Made by a program: the position numbers and the translations under genes. From contig JAFBAO010000091.1 of assembly GCA_019247715.1 (NCBI GenBank), forward strand, positions 1-40,649: a DNA stretch of 40,649 nucleotides, given 5' to 3'. The first letter of the stretch is position 1. Each line of letters begins with the position of its first letter. The notes under the pieces were generated by a model. It saw only the letters and a list, made by a program, of their open reading frames with translations, ran no database searches and was not told where the DNA came from. Shown here in pieces: positions 15,131-24,355 of this stretch. Source of the stretch: Caulobacteraceae bacterium (GTDB lineage: Bacteria > Pseudomonadota > Alphaproteobacteria > Caulobacterales > Caulobacteraceae).

Positions 15131-17119
15131 TTACGACCTGATCCTCACGTAGCTGCCGGGGGCGTCTTCCAGCGCCTTCAAGGGACCGGCCGCAGGATCG
15201 CGGGCGGGGACCTGGCCCCCGGAGCGTGGCTTCAGCCATTCCAGCCAACTCGGCCACCAGGAGCCTGGATGCTCCTGGGCGCCGGCCTGCCAGGCCTCCA
15301 GCGTCGGCGGCAGGGCGGGGTTGGTCCAGTATTGGTACTTGTTCGCCGCCGGGTGATTGATGACGCCGGCGATGTGGCCCGATCCCGCCATCATGAAACT
15401 CACCGGCCCGCCAAACAGCTTCGCGCCGTTGTAGACGGAGCGGGCGGGGGCGATGTGGTCCTCCTTGGACGACTGGATGTAGACCGGCGTCTTCACTTTC
15501 TTCAGGTCCAGCTTTACCTCGCCCGCCTCGATCTCGCCCTTGGCCAGGGCGTTGTCGCCGTAGAAGCGACGCAGGTAGTAGAGGTGCAAAACCTTGGGCA
15601 TCCGCGTCTGGTCGGAGTTCCAGAACAGCAGATCGAACGGCCGCGGCTCCTTGCCCAGCAGGTAGTTGTTGACGAAGAAGCTCCAGATCAGGTCGTTGGC
15701 GCGCAAGGCGTTGAAAGTGTCGGCCATGGATTGGCCCGACAGCACCCCGCCGCCGGCTTCCATCTGCTGCTCCACGTCACGCAGCCAATCCTCGCTGGTG
15801 AACACCAGCAGGTCGCCGGCCTCGGTAAAGTCTTGCTGGGCGGCGAAGAAGGTCGCCGAGGCGATTCGTTCGTCGCCCTCCGCGGCCATCCGGGCCAGGA
15901 CGCACGAGAGCATGGTGCCGCCGATGCAATAGCCGACGGTGTTCACCTTGGAGACGCCAGCTTGGCGCTGGACGGCGCTAATCGCTTCGTAGAAGCCCTC
16001 GTCCATGTAGTTCTGGAAGGTCCGCTCGGCGAGGCGCTCGTCCGGATTGACCCAGGAGGCCACGAAGACCGTCAGGCCCTGGGCGACCAGCCACCCGATC
16101 ATGGAGTTCTCGGGCCTGAGGTCCATGATGTAGTACTTGTTGATCCAGGGCGGGAAGATCAGCAGCGGGATCTCGAACACCGTCTCGGTCGTGGGCGAGA
16201 ACTGCAGCAGCTGGATCAGTTCGTTCTGGAAGACGACCTTACCGGGGGCGGTGGCCACGTTCACCCCCACTTCGAATTCGGAATAGTCGGTCTGGCTGAT
16301 GGCCAGGTGGCCGCCGCCGCGGGCGAGGTCGGCGGCGAAGTTCTCCATGCCCTTGGCGATGCTCTCGCCGCGGCTCTCCATCACCTCCCGCAGCGCCGCC
16401 GGATTGGAGAGCAGGAAGTTGGTCGGCGACACCGCATCGGTGAGCATCCTGGTGAAGAACTCGACCCGCCGCTTGTTCAGCGGGTCGACGCCCTCGACCC
16501 CGGCGACGAGCTCGTTCAGCCACCCCGAGCTGATCAAATAGGACTGCTTGATGACATCGAAGAGGGGATTCTCGGTCCACTCCGGATCGGCGAACCGTCG
16601 GTCGCCGTTAAGCGGCTCGGCCACCGGCGCGTAATCCCCGCCGTGAAGGCGATGGGCGGTGGCCCGCCACAGGTCCAGGTAGCGGCTGAACAGCTCCGCC
16701 TGGGCCCGCATCAGCCGGTCCGGCTGGGCCGCCAGACGCGAAACGACATCACTCAGGGCCGGCGCCAGGTGAAGGGGATCGGGCGTCAGGGCGGACGGGC
16801 GGTCGGCCTGGCGCAGCGCCGCCTCGGCGATCGCGCCCTGGGCGGTCATGGCCGCGCGGGCAAGGTTGAGCGACAGCATCTCCAGCGCCTCGCGCTGGGC
16901 AGGAGAGAGCAGGTCGAGGCGGCCCAGCCTAGGCGCTGCGGCCACGGCGGCTGCAGGCTGAGGGCCGGCGGCCTGGGCCGCCGCCTCCGCGGCCGCCTCG
17001 GCGGCCTCGGCGGGGCCGGCCTCCATCGCAGGCCGGCGAGGCGCGCGCGGCCGCTTCGACGACTGGGCCCTGGGCCGCCGAGGCCGGACAGGTCCGTTGT
17101 CAGCAGACGTGTCGGTCAT
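15131..17119 (-). CDS. phaC: Class I polyhydroxyalkanoate synthase PhaC
   Basis: A 662-residue synthase that polymerises hydroxyacyl-CoA into storage polyester. After a low-complexity Pro/Ala/Arg N-terminus (1-64) comes the PhaC N domain, with WTENPLFDVIKQSYL near 181-195. The alpha/beta-hydrolase core carries the lipase-like box VGYCIGG with catalytic Cys398. Asp554 in SKEDHIAP and His582 in GSGHIAGV complete the triad. A strong GGAGGAG precedes the ATG. The length fits class I, which works without PhaE or PhaR subunits. No phaA or phaB is in the window. The upstream region contains a perfect 22-bp tandem duplication. Confidence 0.96.
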   Translation of the reverse strand: MTDTSADNGPVRPRRPRAQSSKRPRAPRRPAMEAGPAEAAEAAAEAAAQAAGPQPAAAVAAAPRLGRLDLLSPAQREALEMLSLNLARAAMTAQGAIAEAALRQADRPSALTPDPLHLAPALSDVVSRLAAQPDRLMRAQAELFSRYLDLWRATAHRLHGGDYAPVAEPLNGDRRFADPEWTENPLFDVIKQSYLISSGWLNELVAGVEGVDPLNKRRVEFFTRMLTDAVSPTNFLLSNPAALREVMESRGESIAKGMENFAADLARGGGHLAISQTDYSEFEVGVNVATAPGKVVFQNELIQLLQFSPTTETVFEIPLLIFPPWINKYYIMDLRPENSMIGWLVAQGLTVFVASWVNPDERLAERTFQNYMDEGFYEAISAVQRQAGVSKVNTVGYCIGGTMLSCVLARMAAEGDERIASATFFAAQQDFTEAGDLLVFTSEDWLRDVEQQMEAGGGVLSGQSMADTFNALRANDLIWSFFVNNYLLGKEPRPFDLLFWNSDQTRMPKVLHLYYLRRFYGDNALAKGEIEAGEVKLDLKKVKTPVYIQSSKEDHIAPARSVYNGAKLFGGPVSFMMAGSGHIAGVINHPAANKYQYWTNPALPPTLEAWQAGAQEHPGSWWPSWLEWLKPRSGGQVPARDPAAGPLKALEDAPGSYVRIRS

Positions 17120-17170
17120 CCGTCTCCTCCCGCACAGGTGGATATGTGTCCGCCCGGCGCGCTCGGCCAG

Positions 17171-17214
17171 CGCTCGCCCTTCCGTGCGCGCCCGCTCGCC
17201 CTTCCGTGCGCGCC
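17171..17214. repeat. Perfect 22-bp tandem duplication upstream of phaC
   Basis: Bases 17171-17192 are repeated exactly and without a gap at 17193-17214. Each unit begins CGCTCGCCC and ends GTGCGCGCC. The pair lies in the 117-base gap between phaC (minus strand) and a divergent gene starting at 17237, so it may carry promoter or operator elements for either. Confidence 0.95.
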
Positions 17215-17236
17215 GATGATGTCATAAAGCAAGCCG

Positions 17237-17689
17237 ATGAGCCTCAAGGCACGCGAATTTTCGGTTACGCGCATGCGTTGGGCGCCGGGGGCGGCCGTGG
17301 CGCTGATGGGCCTTCTGCCGGCATCGCCGGGTCTCGGCGCACCCGCCGTTTCCACGCCCGAGCCCTTTCCGGTGCCGCCGGCGCTGATCCGCGAGGCCGA
17401 AAAGCCGGCGCCTTACCCGAACTTCGGGTCCATCCCGCCGGTCCCGACCGACAATCCCACCCCGGCCGGCTGGAAGACGCGGGTGGTGGCGACCCGGCTC
17501 GAGGGGGCGCGCCTAAGCCGCAGCATCGCGCAGACGCCATGGACCCTGAGCGACACCGAAGCCTTTGCCGAGGCGAAGCGCTCCGCAGGGGCGCCGCCCG
17601 CGCCGGTGACCACGCCTTTTTCGCCGGACATGGAGGCCCGCCTCGCGGCGCTGAGGGCCCAGGCTAGCGCGCCTCCGCGGTCGCACTAG
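17237..17689 (+). CDS. Exported hypothetical protein
   Basis: A 150-residue protein of unknown function, divergent from phaC. Residues 13-35 (MRWAPGAAVALMGLLPASPGLGA) look like a signal peptide, so the true start may be the ATG at 17273. Neither start has a clear Shine-Dalgarno. The mature part is Pro-rich (PEPFPVPPALIREAEKPAPYP) and then has a conserved-looking block, WKTRVVATRLEGARLSRSIA. No catalytic motif or membrane helix is seen. Probably a periplasmic or lipoprotein-like factor. Confidence 0.6.
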   Translation: MSLKAREFSVTRMRWAPGAAVALMGLLPASPGLGAPAVSTPEPFPVPPALIREAEKPAPYPNFGSIPPVPTDNPTPAGWKTRVVATRLEGARLSRSIAQTPWTLSDTEAFAEAKRSAGAPPAPVTTPFSPDMEARLAALRAQASAPPRSH

Positions 17690-17725
17690 ACGGCGGAGGC
17701 GTTTCCCCCAAAGACCGAAACCAGC

Positions 17726-17754
17726 TTGGCGGACCCCAGGACGGGGGTCTATCC
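17726..17754 (+). promoter_or_regulatory. Candidate promoter of the alaC-hom-glpX-recJ run
   Basis: TTGGCG (17726-17731) and CTATCC (17749-17754) are separated by 17 bases and resemble the alphaproteobacterial housekeeping pattern. Transcription would start near 17761, about 50 bases before the alaC ATG. This supports the ATG at 17810 over a longer TTG-initiated reading. Confidence 0.4.
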
Positions 17755-17809
17755 ATGCGCGACCCCGCACCGACTCCGCCGCGTCTTTGCGGCTGCCCCC
17801 ACATCCTTG

Positions 17810-19027
17810 ATGACACCTGACTTTCCCCGAATCCGACGCCTCCCGCCCTACGTTTTCGAAGAGGTGAACCGGCTGAAGGCGCGCCTGCGCAGCCAGGGCG
17901 TCGACATCATCGACTTCGGCATGGGCAACCCCGACATGCCGACCCCGAAGCACATCGTCGACAAGCTGATCGAGACGGCCCGCGATCCCAAGTCCGGCCG
18001 CTATTCCGCCTCGCGGGGGATCCTCGGCCTGAGGCGGGCGATGGCCGGCTACTACGCCCGCCGGTTCGACGTGAGGCTCGACCCCGACTCCGAGGTGATC
18101 GCCACCCTGGGATCGAAGGAGGGCTTCGCCAACCTCGCCCAGGCGGTCACCGGCCCGGGCGATGTGATCATCTGCCCGGACCCAGCCTATCCGATCCACG
18201 CCTACGGCTTCATCATCGCCGGCGGCGTGATCCGCCCGCTGCCGGCCCTGTCGCCTGAAGAGTACCTGTCGGGCATCGGACGGGCGGTGCGCGAATCACC
18301 CGCCCCCAAGGTGCTGGTGGTCAGCTACCCTTCCAACCCGACCGCCCAGTGGGTTGACCTCGACTTCTACCGCGAGGTCATCGCGCTCGCGAAGCGGAAC
18401 GACATGCTGGTGCTCTCGGACATCGCCTATTCCGAGATCTATTTCGAGAACAACCCGCCGCCTTCGATCCTACAGGTGGAGGGGGCCAAGGACATCGCGG
18501 TGGAGGTCAATTCCCTCTCCAAGACCTACGCCATGGCCGGCTGGCGGGTGGGGATGGTGGTGGGCAACGCCCGGATGTGCGCGGCTCTGGCCAGGGTCAA
18601 GTCCTACCTCGACTACGGCGCCTTCACCCCCGTCCAGGTGGCGGCGGTGGCGGCCCTAAACGGCCCGCAGGAGTGCGTCGACGAGATCCGGGCGACCTAC
18701 AAGGCCCGCCGGGACGTCCTGGTGACGGCCATGCGGCGGGCGGGCTGGGACGTCCCTTCGCCGCCGGCCTCCATGTTCGCCTGGGCCCCCGTTCCGGAAC
18801 CGTTCCGCGAGGCGGGGTCGATGCTGTTCTCCAAGCTATTGATCGAGGAAGCCGCGGTGGCGGTGGCCCCGGGTGTGGCGTTCGGCGCCGCCGGGGAGGG
18901 CTACGTCCGGATCGGGCTGGTGGAGAACGAGCACCGGATCCGCCAGGCCGCGCGGAACGTGAAGCGGTTCCTCGACCAGTCGGGACAACTGCTAAGCCGG
19001 GCTCGCGAACAGGCGCCCGCCACATGA
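17810..19027 (+). CDS. alaC: Alanine aminotransferase-type PLP enzyme (AlaC-like)
   Basis: A 405-residue class I/II aminotransferase. The start at 17810 gives the family-typical PRIRRLPPYVFEEVNRLK beginning; the frame is open further upstream but without similarity. Landmarks are DFGMGNPDMPTP (35-46), YSASRGI (65-71), LGSKEG (100-105), SYPSNPTAQ (172-180) and the PLP lysine Lys238 in NSLSKTYAMAGWR. The pattern closely follows Escherichia coli AlaC, which makes alanine from pyruvate and glutamate. Its stop overlaps the hom start as ATGA (19024-19027), a pairing that suggests a shared amino-acid biosynthesis operon. Confidence 0.9.
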   Translation: MTPDFPRIRRLPPYVFEEVNRLKARLRSQGVDIIDFGMGNPDMPTPKHIVDKLIETARDPKSGRYSASRGILGLRRAMAGYYARRFDVRLDPDSEVIATLGSKEGFANLAQAVTGPGDVIICPDPAYPIHAYGFIIAGGVIRPLPALSPEEYLSGIGRAVRESPAPKVLVVSYPSNPTAQWVDLDFYREVIALAKRNDMLVLSDIAYSEIYFENNPPPSILQVEGAKDIAVEVNSLSKTYAMAGWRVGMVVGNARMCAALARVKSYLDYGAFTPVQVAAVAALNGPQECVDEIRATYKARRDVLVTAMRRAGWDVPSPPASMFAWAPVPEPFREAGSMLFSKLLIEEAAVAVAPGVAFGAAGEGYVRIGLVENEHRIRQAARNVKRFLDQSGQLLSRAREQAPAT

Positions 19028-20316
19028 GCGACCGAACCCTATGGCGGGTCGGCGTCGCCGGGCTGGGTACGGTCGGCGCCGGACTGTTGGCCTTGCTCGC
19101 CGAGCGGCCGGGACTCGCCCCTGCCGGCGGCCAGGCGGTGGTGACCGGCGTTTCTGCCCGCTCCCGCTCGCGCCCGAGACCGGTCGATATCTCCAAGCTT
19201 CACTGGTGCGACGACCCGATCGAGCTCGCCGCCTCCCGGGACAACGACCTCTTCGTGGAGCTGGTCGGCGGTTCCGACGGCCCGGCCAAGGCGGCGGTGG
19301 AGATGGCTCTCAGGTGCGGCAAGCCGGTGGTCACCGCCAACAAGGCGCTGATCGCCGAGCACGGAGCGGCGCTGGCGGCCCTCGCCGAGGAGCACGGCGC
19401 GCCGCTGCTCTTCGAGGCGGCGGTGATGGGCGGCACCCCGGCGGTGAAGATGCTGCGCGAGGCCATGGTGGGCGACGAGGTGGCCTCGGTGGCCGGCATC
19501 CTCAACGGCACCTGCAACTACATCCTGACCGAGATGGAGACCTCCGGGCGCTCGTTCGCGGAGGTCCTGGCCGAGGCCCAGCGGCTGGGCTACGCCGAGG
19601 CCGATCCGACCACCGACATCGGCGGGTTCGATGCGGCCCACAAGATCACCATCCTGGCGGCGCTGGCCTTCGGCTGCGCGCCGACCTACGCAGCCGCCCA
19701 GATCGAGGGGATCGAGCGGGTCGAGCTCCTGGACATCCGCCTGGCCCGCGACCTCGGCTACCGGATCAAGCTGGTGGCCAGCGCGGCCCGCTCCAGCGCC
19801 GGCGTGTCGGTGCGGGTTCACCCGGCGCTCACGCCGCTCGACCATCCGCTGGCCGCGGCGGCCGGGGCGCTCAACGCCCTGTTCATCGAGGGGCGCCGGA
19901 TCGGGCGGATCTTTATCCAAGGCCCGGGCGCGGGCGCGGGCCCCACCGCCGCCGCGGTCGCCGCCGACATCGCCGACGTGATGGCCGGCGCGCGCCGGCC
20001 GGTCTTCCAGGCGCCGGCCCGGCTGCTGAGGCCCTTCACCGCCGTCGATCCAAGGAGCGCGGTCGGCCGGGCCTATGTGCGCCTGCTGGTCCGCGACGAG
20101 CCAGGCGTCATCGCGGCGGTTTCCGAGACCCTGGCGGAAGCGGGCGTCTCGATCGACAGCTTCCTGCAGAAGCCGGTGGAGGGCGCCGGTGGCGTGCCGA
20201 TCGTGCTGACCACCCATGAGGCGCCCGAGCAGGTGATTTTGGCAGCCATCGCCCGAATGGCAGGCTTGCCGGCCCTCATCGAGCCGCCGCGGATGATCCG
20301 CATCGCCCGCATATGA
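19024..20316 (+). CDS. hom: Homoserine dehydrogenase
   Basis: A 430-residue enzyme that reduces aspartate semialdehyde to homoserine for threonine and methionine synthesis. It has an N-terminal Rossmann motif (GVAGLGTVGAG, about 9-19) and the catalytic block VTANKALIAEHG (about 104-115). The NGTCNYILTEM motif (about 161-171) and EADPTTDIGGFDAAHK (about 191-206) follow. A C-terminal ACT domain (about 350-425, VRDEPGVIAAVSETLAEAGVSI) suggests feedback control by threonine. It is translationally coupled to alaC. Confidence 0.96.
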   Translation: MSDRTLWRVGVAGLGTVGAGLLALLAERPGLAPAGGQAVVTGVSARSRSRPRPVDISKLHWCDDPIELAASRDNDLFVELVGGSDGPAKAAVEMALRCGKPVVTANKALIAEHGAALAALAEEHGAPLLFEAAVMGGTPAVKMLREAMVGDEVASVAGILNGTCNYILTEMETSGRSFAEVLAEAQRLGYAEADPTTDIGGFDAAHKITILAALAFGCAPTYAAAQIEGIERVELLDIRLARDLGYRIKLVASAARSSAGVSVRVHPALTPLDHPLAAAAGALNALFIEGRRIGRIFIQGPGAGAGPTAAAVAADIADVMAGARRPVFQAPARLLRPFTAVDPRSAVGRAYVRLLVRDEPGVIAAVSETLAEAGVSIDSFLQKPVEGAGGVPIVLTTHEAPEQVILAAIARMAGLPALIEPPRMIRIARI

Positions 20317-20355
20317 GAATCGCCGATCAATGACGCGCCGGAACGGGAGGTTTCG

Positions 20356-21309
20356 ATGAGCTCGACGGGGCTGGATAGGGGGCTCGTGATGGAGGCGGTC
20401 CGCGTGACCGAGGCCGCCGCCATCGCCGCCTGGCGTGAAGCGGGCAGGGGCGACGAGAAGGCCGCCGACCAGGCCGCGGTCGACGCCATGCGCCGGGCGC
20501 TCAACGAGGTAGCCATCGACGGCATGATCGTGATCGGCGAGGGCGAGCGCGACGAGGCCCCCATGCTCTACATCGGCGAGCGGGTGGGGGCGGGCGGCGG
20601 CCCGAGGATCGACATCGCGCTCGATCCGCTCGAGGGCACGACGCTGACCGCCAAGGCGATGCCCGACGCGCTGGCGGTGATGGCCTGGGCGCCGGAGGGC
20701 GGCATGCTCAACGCCCCCGACACCTACATGGACAAGATCGCCTGCGGGCCGGGCTATCCGGCGGGGATCATCGACCTGGACGCCAGCGCGGGGACCAACG
20801 CGGAGGCGCTCGCCAAGGCGAAGGGCGTTCCTACCTCGCAGATCACCGTCTGCGTCCTCGACCGGCCCCGCCACGCCGAGATCATCGCCTCGCTCCGGGC
20901 CGCCGGCGCGCGCGTGCGGCTGATCACCGACGGCGACGTGGCGGGGGTGATCAACACCGCCGACCCCGACACCGGAGTCGACCTCTATGTCGGCCAGGGC
21001 GGAGCGCCCGAAGGGGTGCTGGCCTGCGCGGCCCTGAAATGCGTGGGCGGCCAGTTCCAGGGGCGGCTGGTCTTTCGCAACCCGGATGAGCGCGCGCGAG
21101 CCGAACGCTTGGGCGTCAAGGATTTCGACAAGAAATACGATCTCCATGAGATCGTCCGCGCTGAGGCGATCTTCGTCGCGACGGGGGTCACCAAAGGCGC
21201 CTTGCTCGACGGGGTGCGGATCGCCGGCGGCTTCGTCGAGACCCACAGCCTGGTGATGAACTCCTCCACCCACACGCTGCGCCAGGTGCGCATGCGCCGC
21301 CCGCTCTAG
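20356..21309 (+). CDS. glpX: Class II fructose-1,6-bisphosphatase GlpX
   Basis: A 317-residue metal-dependent FBPase of usual GlpX length. Signatures are IGEGERDEAPMLYIGE (about 56-71), the metal-binding DPLEGT (about 92-97) and the substrate loop GGAPEGVLACAALKC (about 215-229). It converts fructose-1,6-bisphosphate to fructose-6-phosphate in gluconeogenesis. GGGAGG lies just before the ATG. It follows hom by 39 bases and precedes recJ by two bases. Confidence 0.95.
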   Translation: MSSTGLDRGLVMEAVRVTEAAAIAAWREAGRGDEKAADQAAVDAMRRALNEVAIDGMIVIGEGERDEAPMLYIGERVGAGGGPRIDIALDPLEGTTLTAKAMPDALAVMAWAPEGGMLNAPDTYMDKIACGPGYPAGIIDLDASAGTNAEALAKAKGVPTSQITVCVLDRPRHAEIIASLRAAGARVRLITDGDVAGVINTADPDTGVDLYVGQGGAPEGVLACAALKCVGGQFQGRLVFRNPDERARAERLGVKDFDKKYDLHEIVRAEAIFVATGVTKGALLDGVRIAGGFVETHSLVMNSSTHTLRQVRMRRPL

Positions 21310-21311
21310 CC

Positions 21312-23108
21312 GTGGCCGACGGCGGGGGGGCTCGGCCGTTTCTCGGCGTCTCGCGCTCGGTGAGCGGGCGGGGTTGGCGCCCGCGGGCGGCCGATGAGCG
21401 GCTGGTGCGCGAGCATCAGGCGCGGCTGGCGCTCGACGAGCCGCTGGCAAGGGCGCTGGCCTCGCGCGGCGTCGGCGCCGATGCTGCGGCCGACTTCTTG
21501 CGCCCGACGTTGAAGGCGCTGTTCCCCGATCCCTCGAGCTTCCGCGACATGGACCGCGCCGCCGAGCTGCTGGCCGACGCTTTGGCCGGCGGACGCCGCG
21601 CAGTGGTCTTCGCGGACTATGACGTGGACGGGGCCTGCAGCGCGGCCCTGCTGGTGCGCTGGTGGCGGGCCATGGGCGCCGAGCTGCCCATCTACGTGCC
21701 CGACCGGATGACCGAGGGCTACGGGCCCAGCCCCGCCGCCTTCCGGCGGCTGAGGGACGCAGGCTTCGAGGTGGTGGTCACGGTGGACTGCGGCGCGGCC
21801 GCCTACGACGCCATCGCCGCGGCCGAGGAGATCGGGCTGGAGGTGGTGGTGATCGACCACCACCTCATGCGCGAGGATGCGCCCCGGGCCAGGGCGCTGG
21901 TGAATCCCAATCGGCCGGACTGCGGCTCGGGGCAGGGGGTGCTGGCCGCCGCCGGGGTCACCTTCGTGCTGCTGGCGGCCCTCAACCGGGAAGCGCGCCG
22001 GCGGGGGCTGTTCGCCGGGCGGCCCGAACCGGACCTGCGCCGCCTTCTGGACCTCGCCGCCCTGGGGGCCATCTGCGATGTCACCCAGCTCGTGGGTTTC
22101 AACCGGGCCCTGGCCGCCCAGGGGCTGAAGGTGATGTCGGGCTGGGAGAACCCGGGCCTCAAGGCCCTGATGGAGACGGCGGGCGCGCAAGGTCCCGCAG
22201 GCGTCTTTGCGGCAGGCTTCATCCTGGGGCCCCGGATCAACGCCGGCGGCAGGATCGGCCGCTCGGATCTCGGCGCGCGGCTGCTTTCCACCGACGATCC
22301 CCTCGAGGCGCGCGCCCTGGCCGAGCAGCTCCACGCGCTCAACGCCGAGCGCCGGCAGGTGGAGGCCGAGATCCTGGACCAGGCGGTCGCTGCGATCGAG
22401 GCGGGCTCGAACTTCGATCCCCGGGCTCCCGTCATCGTGGTGGCGCAGGAGGGGTGGCACCCGGGGGTGGTGGGCATCGTCGCCAGCCGGCTGCGGGAGC
22501 GCTATCGGCGGCCGGCTGTGGTGATCGGCCTCGACCGCGCCGCCGACGTCGGCAAGGGCTCCGGCCGCTCCCAGCCGGGCGTCAACTTGGGCCGCGCCGT
22601 GCAGGCGGCGTTCGAGGCGGGGCTGCTGCTGGCCGGCGGCGGGCACGCCATGGCCGCCGGTGTGACGCTTCGGCCCGCCACGATCCCGGAGTTTCGCGCC
22701 TTCCTGGAGGAACGCCTTGCCCGGGAGATGGGGGAGGCGGCTACCGACGACGCTCTGGAACTCGACGCCCTGGTGGGCGCGGGCGGCGCGGCGCGCAGCC
22801 TCGAGGCCTTCCAGGCGCTCGCTCCCTTCGGCCCCGGCAATCCCGAGCCGGTGTTCGCGGTGGCCGACGTGCGCCCCGAGCAGGTCCGGTCTATGAGCGG
22901 CGGCCACCTGCGCTGCGAGCTCGTGGACAGCGGCGGCGGGCGCATCCGCGCGATCGCCTGGCGGGCGCAGGAGACGCCGGTGGGGCGCCGATTGATGGCC
23001 GGTGGGGGCGCGCTGCACGCCGCCGGCCGGCTGAAGCCCGACGACTGGAAGGGCCGAGGGGCGGTGGAGCTGGAAATCGAAGACCTGGCCGATCCGCGCA
23101 TGGCCTAG
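21312..23108 (+). CDS. recJ: Single-stranded-DNA-specific 5'-3' exonuclease RecJ
   Basis: A 598-residue DHH-family nuclease starting with GTG two bases after glpX. Metal-binding motifs are FADYDVDGAC (100-109), TVDCG (157-161) and VIDHHLM (180-186), with the PNRPDC motif after it. The C-terminal DHHA1 part contains GKGSGRSQPGVNLG and GGGHAMAAGV. An OB-like domain ends the protein. It degrades ssDNA in recombination and mismatch repair. Co-transcription with glpX is likely from the spacing; there is no metabolic connection. Confidence 0.95.
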   Translation: MADGGGARPFLGVSRSVSGRGWRPRAADERLVREHQARLALDEPLARALASRGVGADAAADFLRPTLKALFPDPSSFRDMDRAAELLADALAGGRRAVVFADYDVDGACSAALLVRWWRAMGAELPIYVPDRMTEGYGPSPAAFRRLRDAGFEVVVTVDCGAAAYDAIAAAEEIGLEVVVIDHHLMREDAPRARALVNPNRPDCGSGQGVLAAAGVTFVLLAALNREARRRGLFAGRPEPDLRRLLDLAALGAICDVTQLVGFNRALAAQGLKVMSGWENPGLKALMETAGAQGPAGVFAAGFILGPRINAGGRIGRSDLGARLLSTDDPLEARALAEQLHALNAERRQVEAEILDQAVAAIEAGSNFDPRAPVIVVAQEGWHPGVVGIVASRLRERYRRPAVVIGLDRAADVGKGSGRSQPGVNLGRAVQAAFEAGLLLAGGGHAMAAGVTLRPATIPEFRAFLEERLAREMGEAATDDALELDALVGAGGAARSLEAFQALAPFGPGNPEPVFAVADVRPEQVRSMSGGHLRCELVDSGGGRIRAIAWRAQETPVGRRLMAGGGALHAAGRLKPDDWKGRGAVELEIEDLADPRMA

Positions 23109-23128
23109 AAGCCGCGCCTCCGGGGCGC

Positions 23129-23157
23129 TTGCGCGGCCTTCAAGCGGCGGATATATC
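23129..23157 (+). promoter_or_regulatory. Candidate promoter for tRNA-Glu
   Basis: TTGCGC (23129-23134) and TATATC (23152-23157) are separated by 17 bases. Transcription would begin near 23164, about 19 bases before the mature tRNA. A 7-bp GCCGCGC/GCGCGGC hairpin (23111-23137) overlaps the -35 and might end recJ transcription, but it has no T-tract. Confidence 0.45.
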
Positions 23158-23182
23158 CCCCGCTCCCTCGGGCGCCCCCCGC

Positions 23183-23257
23183 GGGCCCTTCGTCTATCGG
23201 TTAGGACATCAGATTTTCAATCTGGGAAGAGGGGTTCGACTCCCCTAGGGCCTGCCA
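23183..23257 (+). tRNA. tRNA-Glu (anticodon TTC)
   Basis: A 75-base cloverleaf. The acceptor GGGCCCT pairs with AGGGCCT (G-T at the first pair), with discriminator G and encoded CCA (23255-23257). The D-loop is TCTATCGGTTAGGA. The anticodon stem TCAGA/TCTGG has loop TTTTCAA, giving anticodon TTC. The T arm is GAGGGGTTCGACTCCCC. The sequence is typical of alphaproteobacterial tRNA-Glu. Confidence 0.95.
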
Positions 23258-23322
23258 ACCGTCCTCGCAGCGCGAAACCGGCGTTTGCGGCAGGCCAGCG
23301 GCCAGGGGCAAGCGGCTCAGAG

Positions 23323-24168
23323 TCAGCTTGCCGCCGCGCCTTCCCTGTCCAATTTCTCGTTGACCCAGGCCAGGTACTGGACGAGGCCGCCCGGAATGCG
23401 GTTGCCGCCGTTGACCGGGATCACCACGCCTGTGATCCAGGAGGCCTCGTCGGACGCCAGATAGGCGCAAAGGGCGCCGACGTCGGCCGGCGTGCCGTTG
23501 CGACGGATGGGGGTCAGCGCCAGGGGCGAGGCGCCCATGCCGTCGGATGCCTGCGGCGCGCGCCGCTCCGGCGCCGCGCTCGAGGGGGCGCGATCGACCG
23601 GCACGACGCCGAGCGCGAGCCCGTTCGCGCGGATGCCGAGGTGGCCCCACTCCACCGCCATGGTGCCGGTGAGCGCGTCCAGCCCGGCCTTGGCGGCCCC
23701 GTAGTTGCCCTGCCGCGGCGAAGGTCCGGAACCGGCGCGGGAGCTGATATTGATGATCGAACCACCGCGGGTCATGACCCGCGCGGCCGCCTGGGCGCAG
23801 AAGAAGTTCCATTTGAGATTGAGATCGACCACCCGGTCCCACTGGTCCTCGGTGAGGTTGATCAGCCGGCCGACGTCCTGCCAGCGCGCCGAGCCGGCGT
23901 TGTTGACCCAGCAATCGATGTAGCCGAACGCTTCGGTCGCCATCTTCACGATGCCCTCGATGCCCTCGAAGCTGGTGATGTCGGCTTCGACCACGCGAAC
24001 GCCCGCGCCCTTGGCGCGCACCGCCTCGGCCGTCTCCTCGAGCGGCCCGCGCGTGCGGCCGGCGATCACCACGTCGGCGCCCTGCTCGGCCAGCGCCAGG
24101 GCGATGCCCGCGCCGATTCCGCGCCCGCCGCCGGTGACCACCGCCGTCTTGCCTCTAAGCGAAAACAT
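23323..24168 (-). CDS. SDR family oxidoreductase
   Basis: A 281-residue classical short-chain dehydrogenase. The nucleotide-binding TGGGRGIG is at 12-19, NNAG at 89-92, the active-site serine is in INISSRAG (139-146), and Tyr156/Lys160 lie in NYGAAK. A C-terminal glycine block (PVNGGNRIPGG) follows the usual SWITGVVI. A flexible Ala/Arg-rich insertion (about 196-215) lies after the NGLALG strand. Substrate cannot be told; such enzymes often act on acyl-CoA derivatives or alcohols. It is divergent from another SDR gene, with 187 bases between them. Confidence 0.85.
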   Translation of the reverse strand: MFSLRGKTAVVTGGGRGIGAGIALALAEQGADVVIAGRTRGPLEETAEAVRAKGAGVRVVEADITSFEGIEGIVKMATEAFGYIDCWVNNAGSARWQDVGRLINLTEDQWDRVVDLNLKWNFFCAQAAARVMTRGGSIINISSRAGSGPSPRQGNYGAAKAGLDALTGTMAVEWGHLGIRANGLALGVVPVDRAPSSAAPERRAPQASDGMGASPLALTPIRRNGTPADVGALCAYLASDEASWITGVVIPVNGGNRIPGGLVQYLAWVNEKLDREGAAAS

Positions 24169-24355
24169 CTGGACCTCCCATTCCGGCCTCGTCGGGGCGC
24201 CGAACGATTACCTTTCGCCGGTTCGCCCCCGTCGCGCATGCGGGCCCCGCCCGTCAAGGTGGCGCATCGGAGACTTCGGCGTCCCCATTCCCGGGGCGTA
24301 GCCCTTCGCTCGGCGTCTGCTAGAGTGGCGGAAACGACAGCGAAGGGAGACGCCC

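Noticed and set aside
19039..23018. Very long minus-strand open frames opposite hom, glpX and recJ
   Set aside because: They are antisense shadows caused by high GC content. Composition is dominated by Arg, Gly, His and Ala, and they oppose clear conserved genes.
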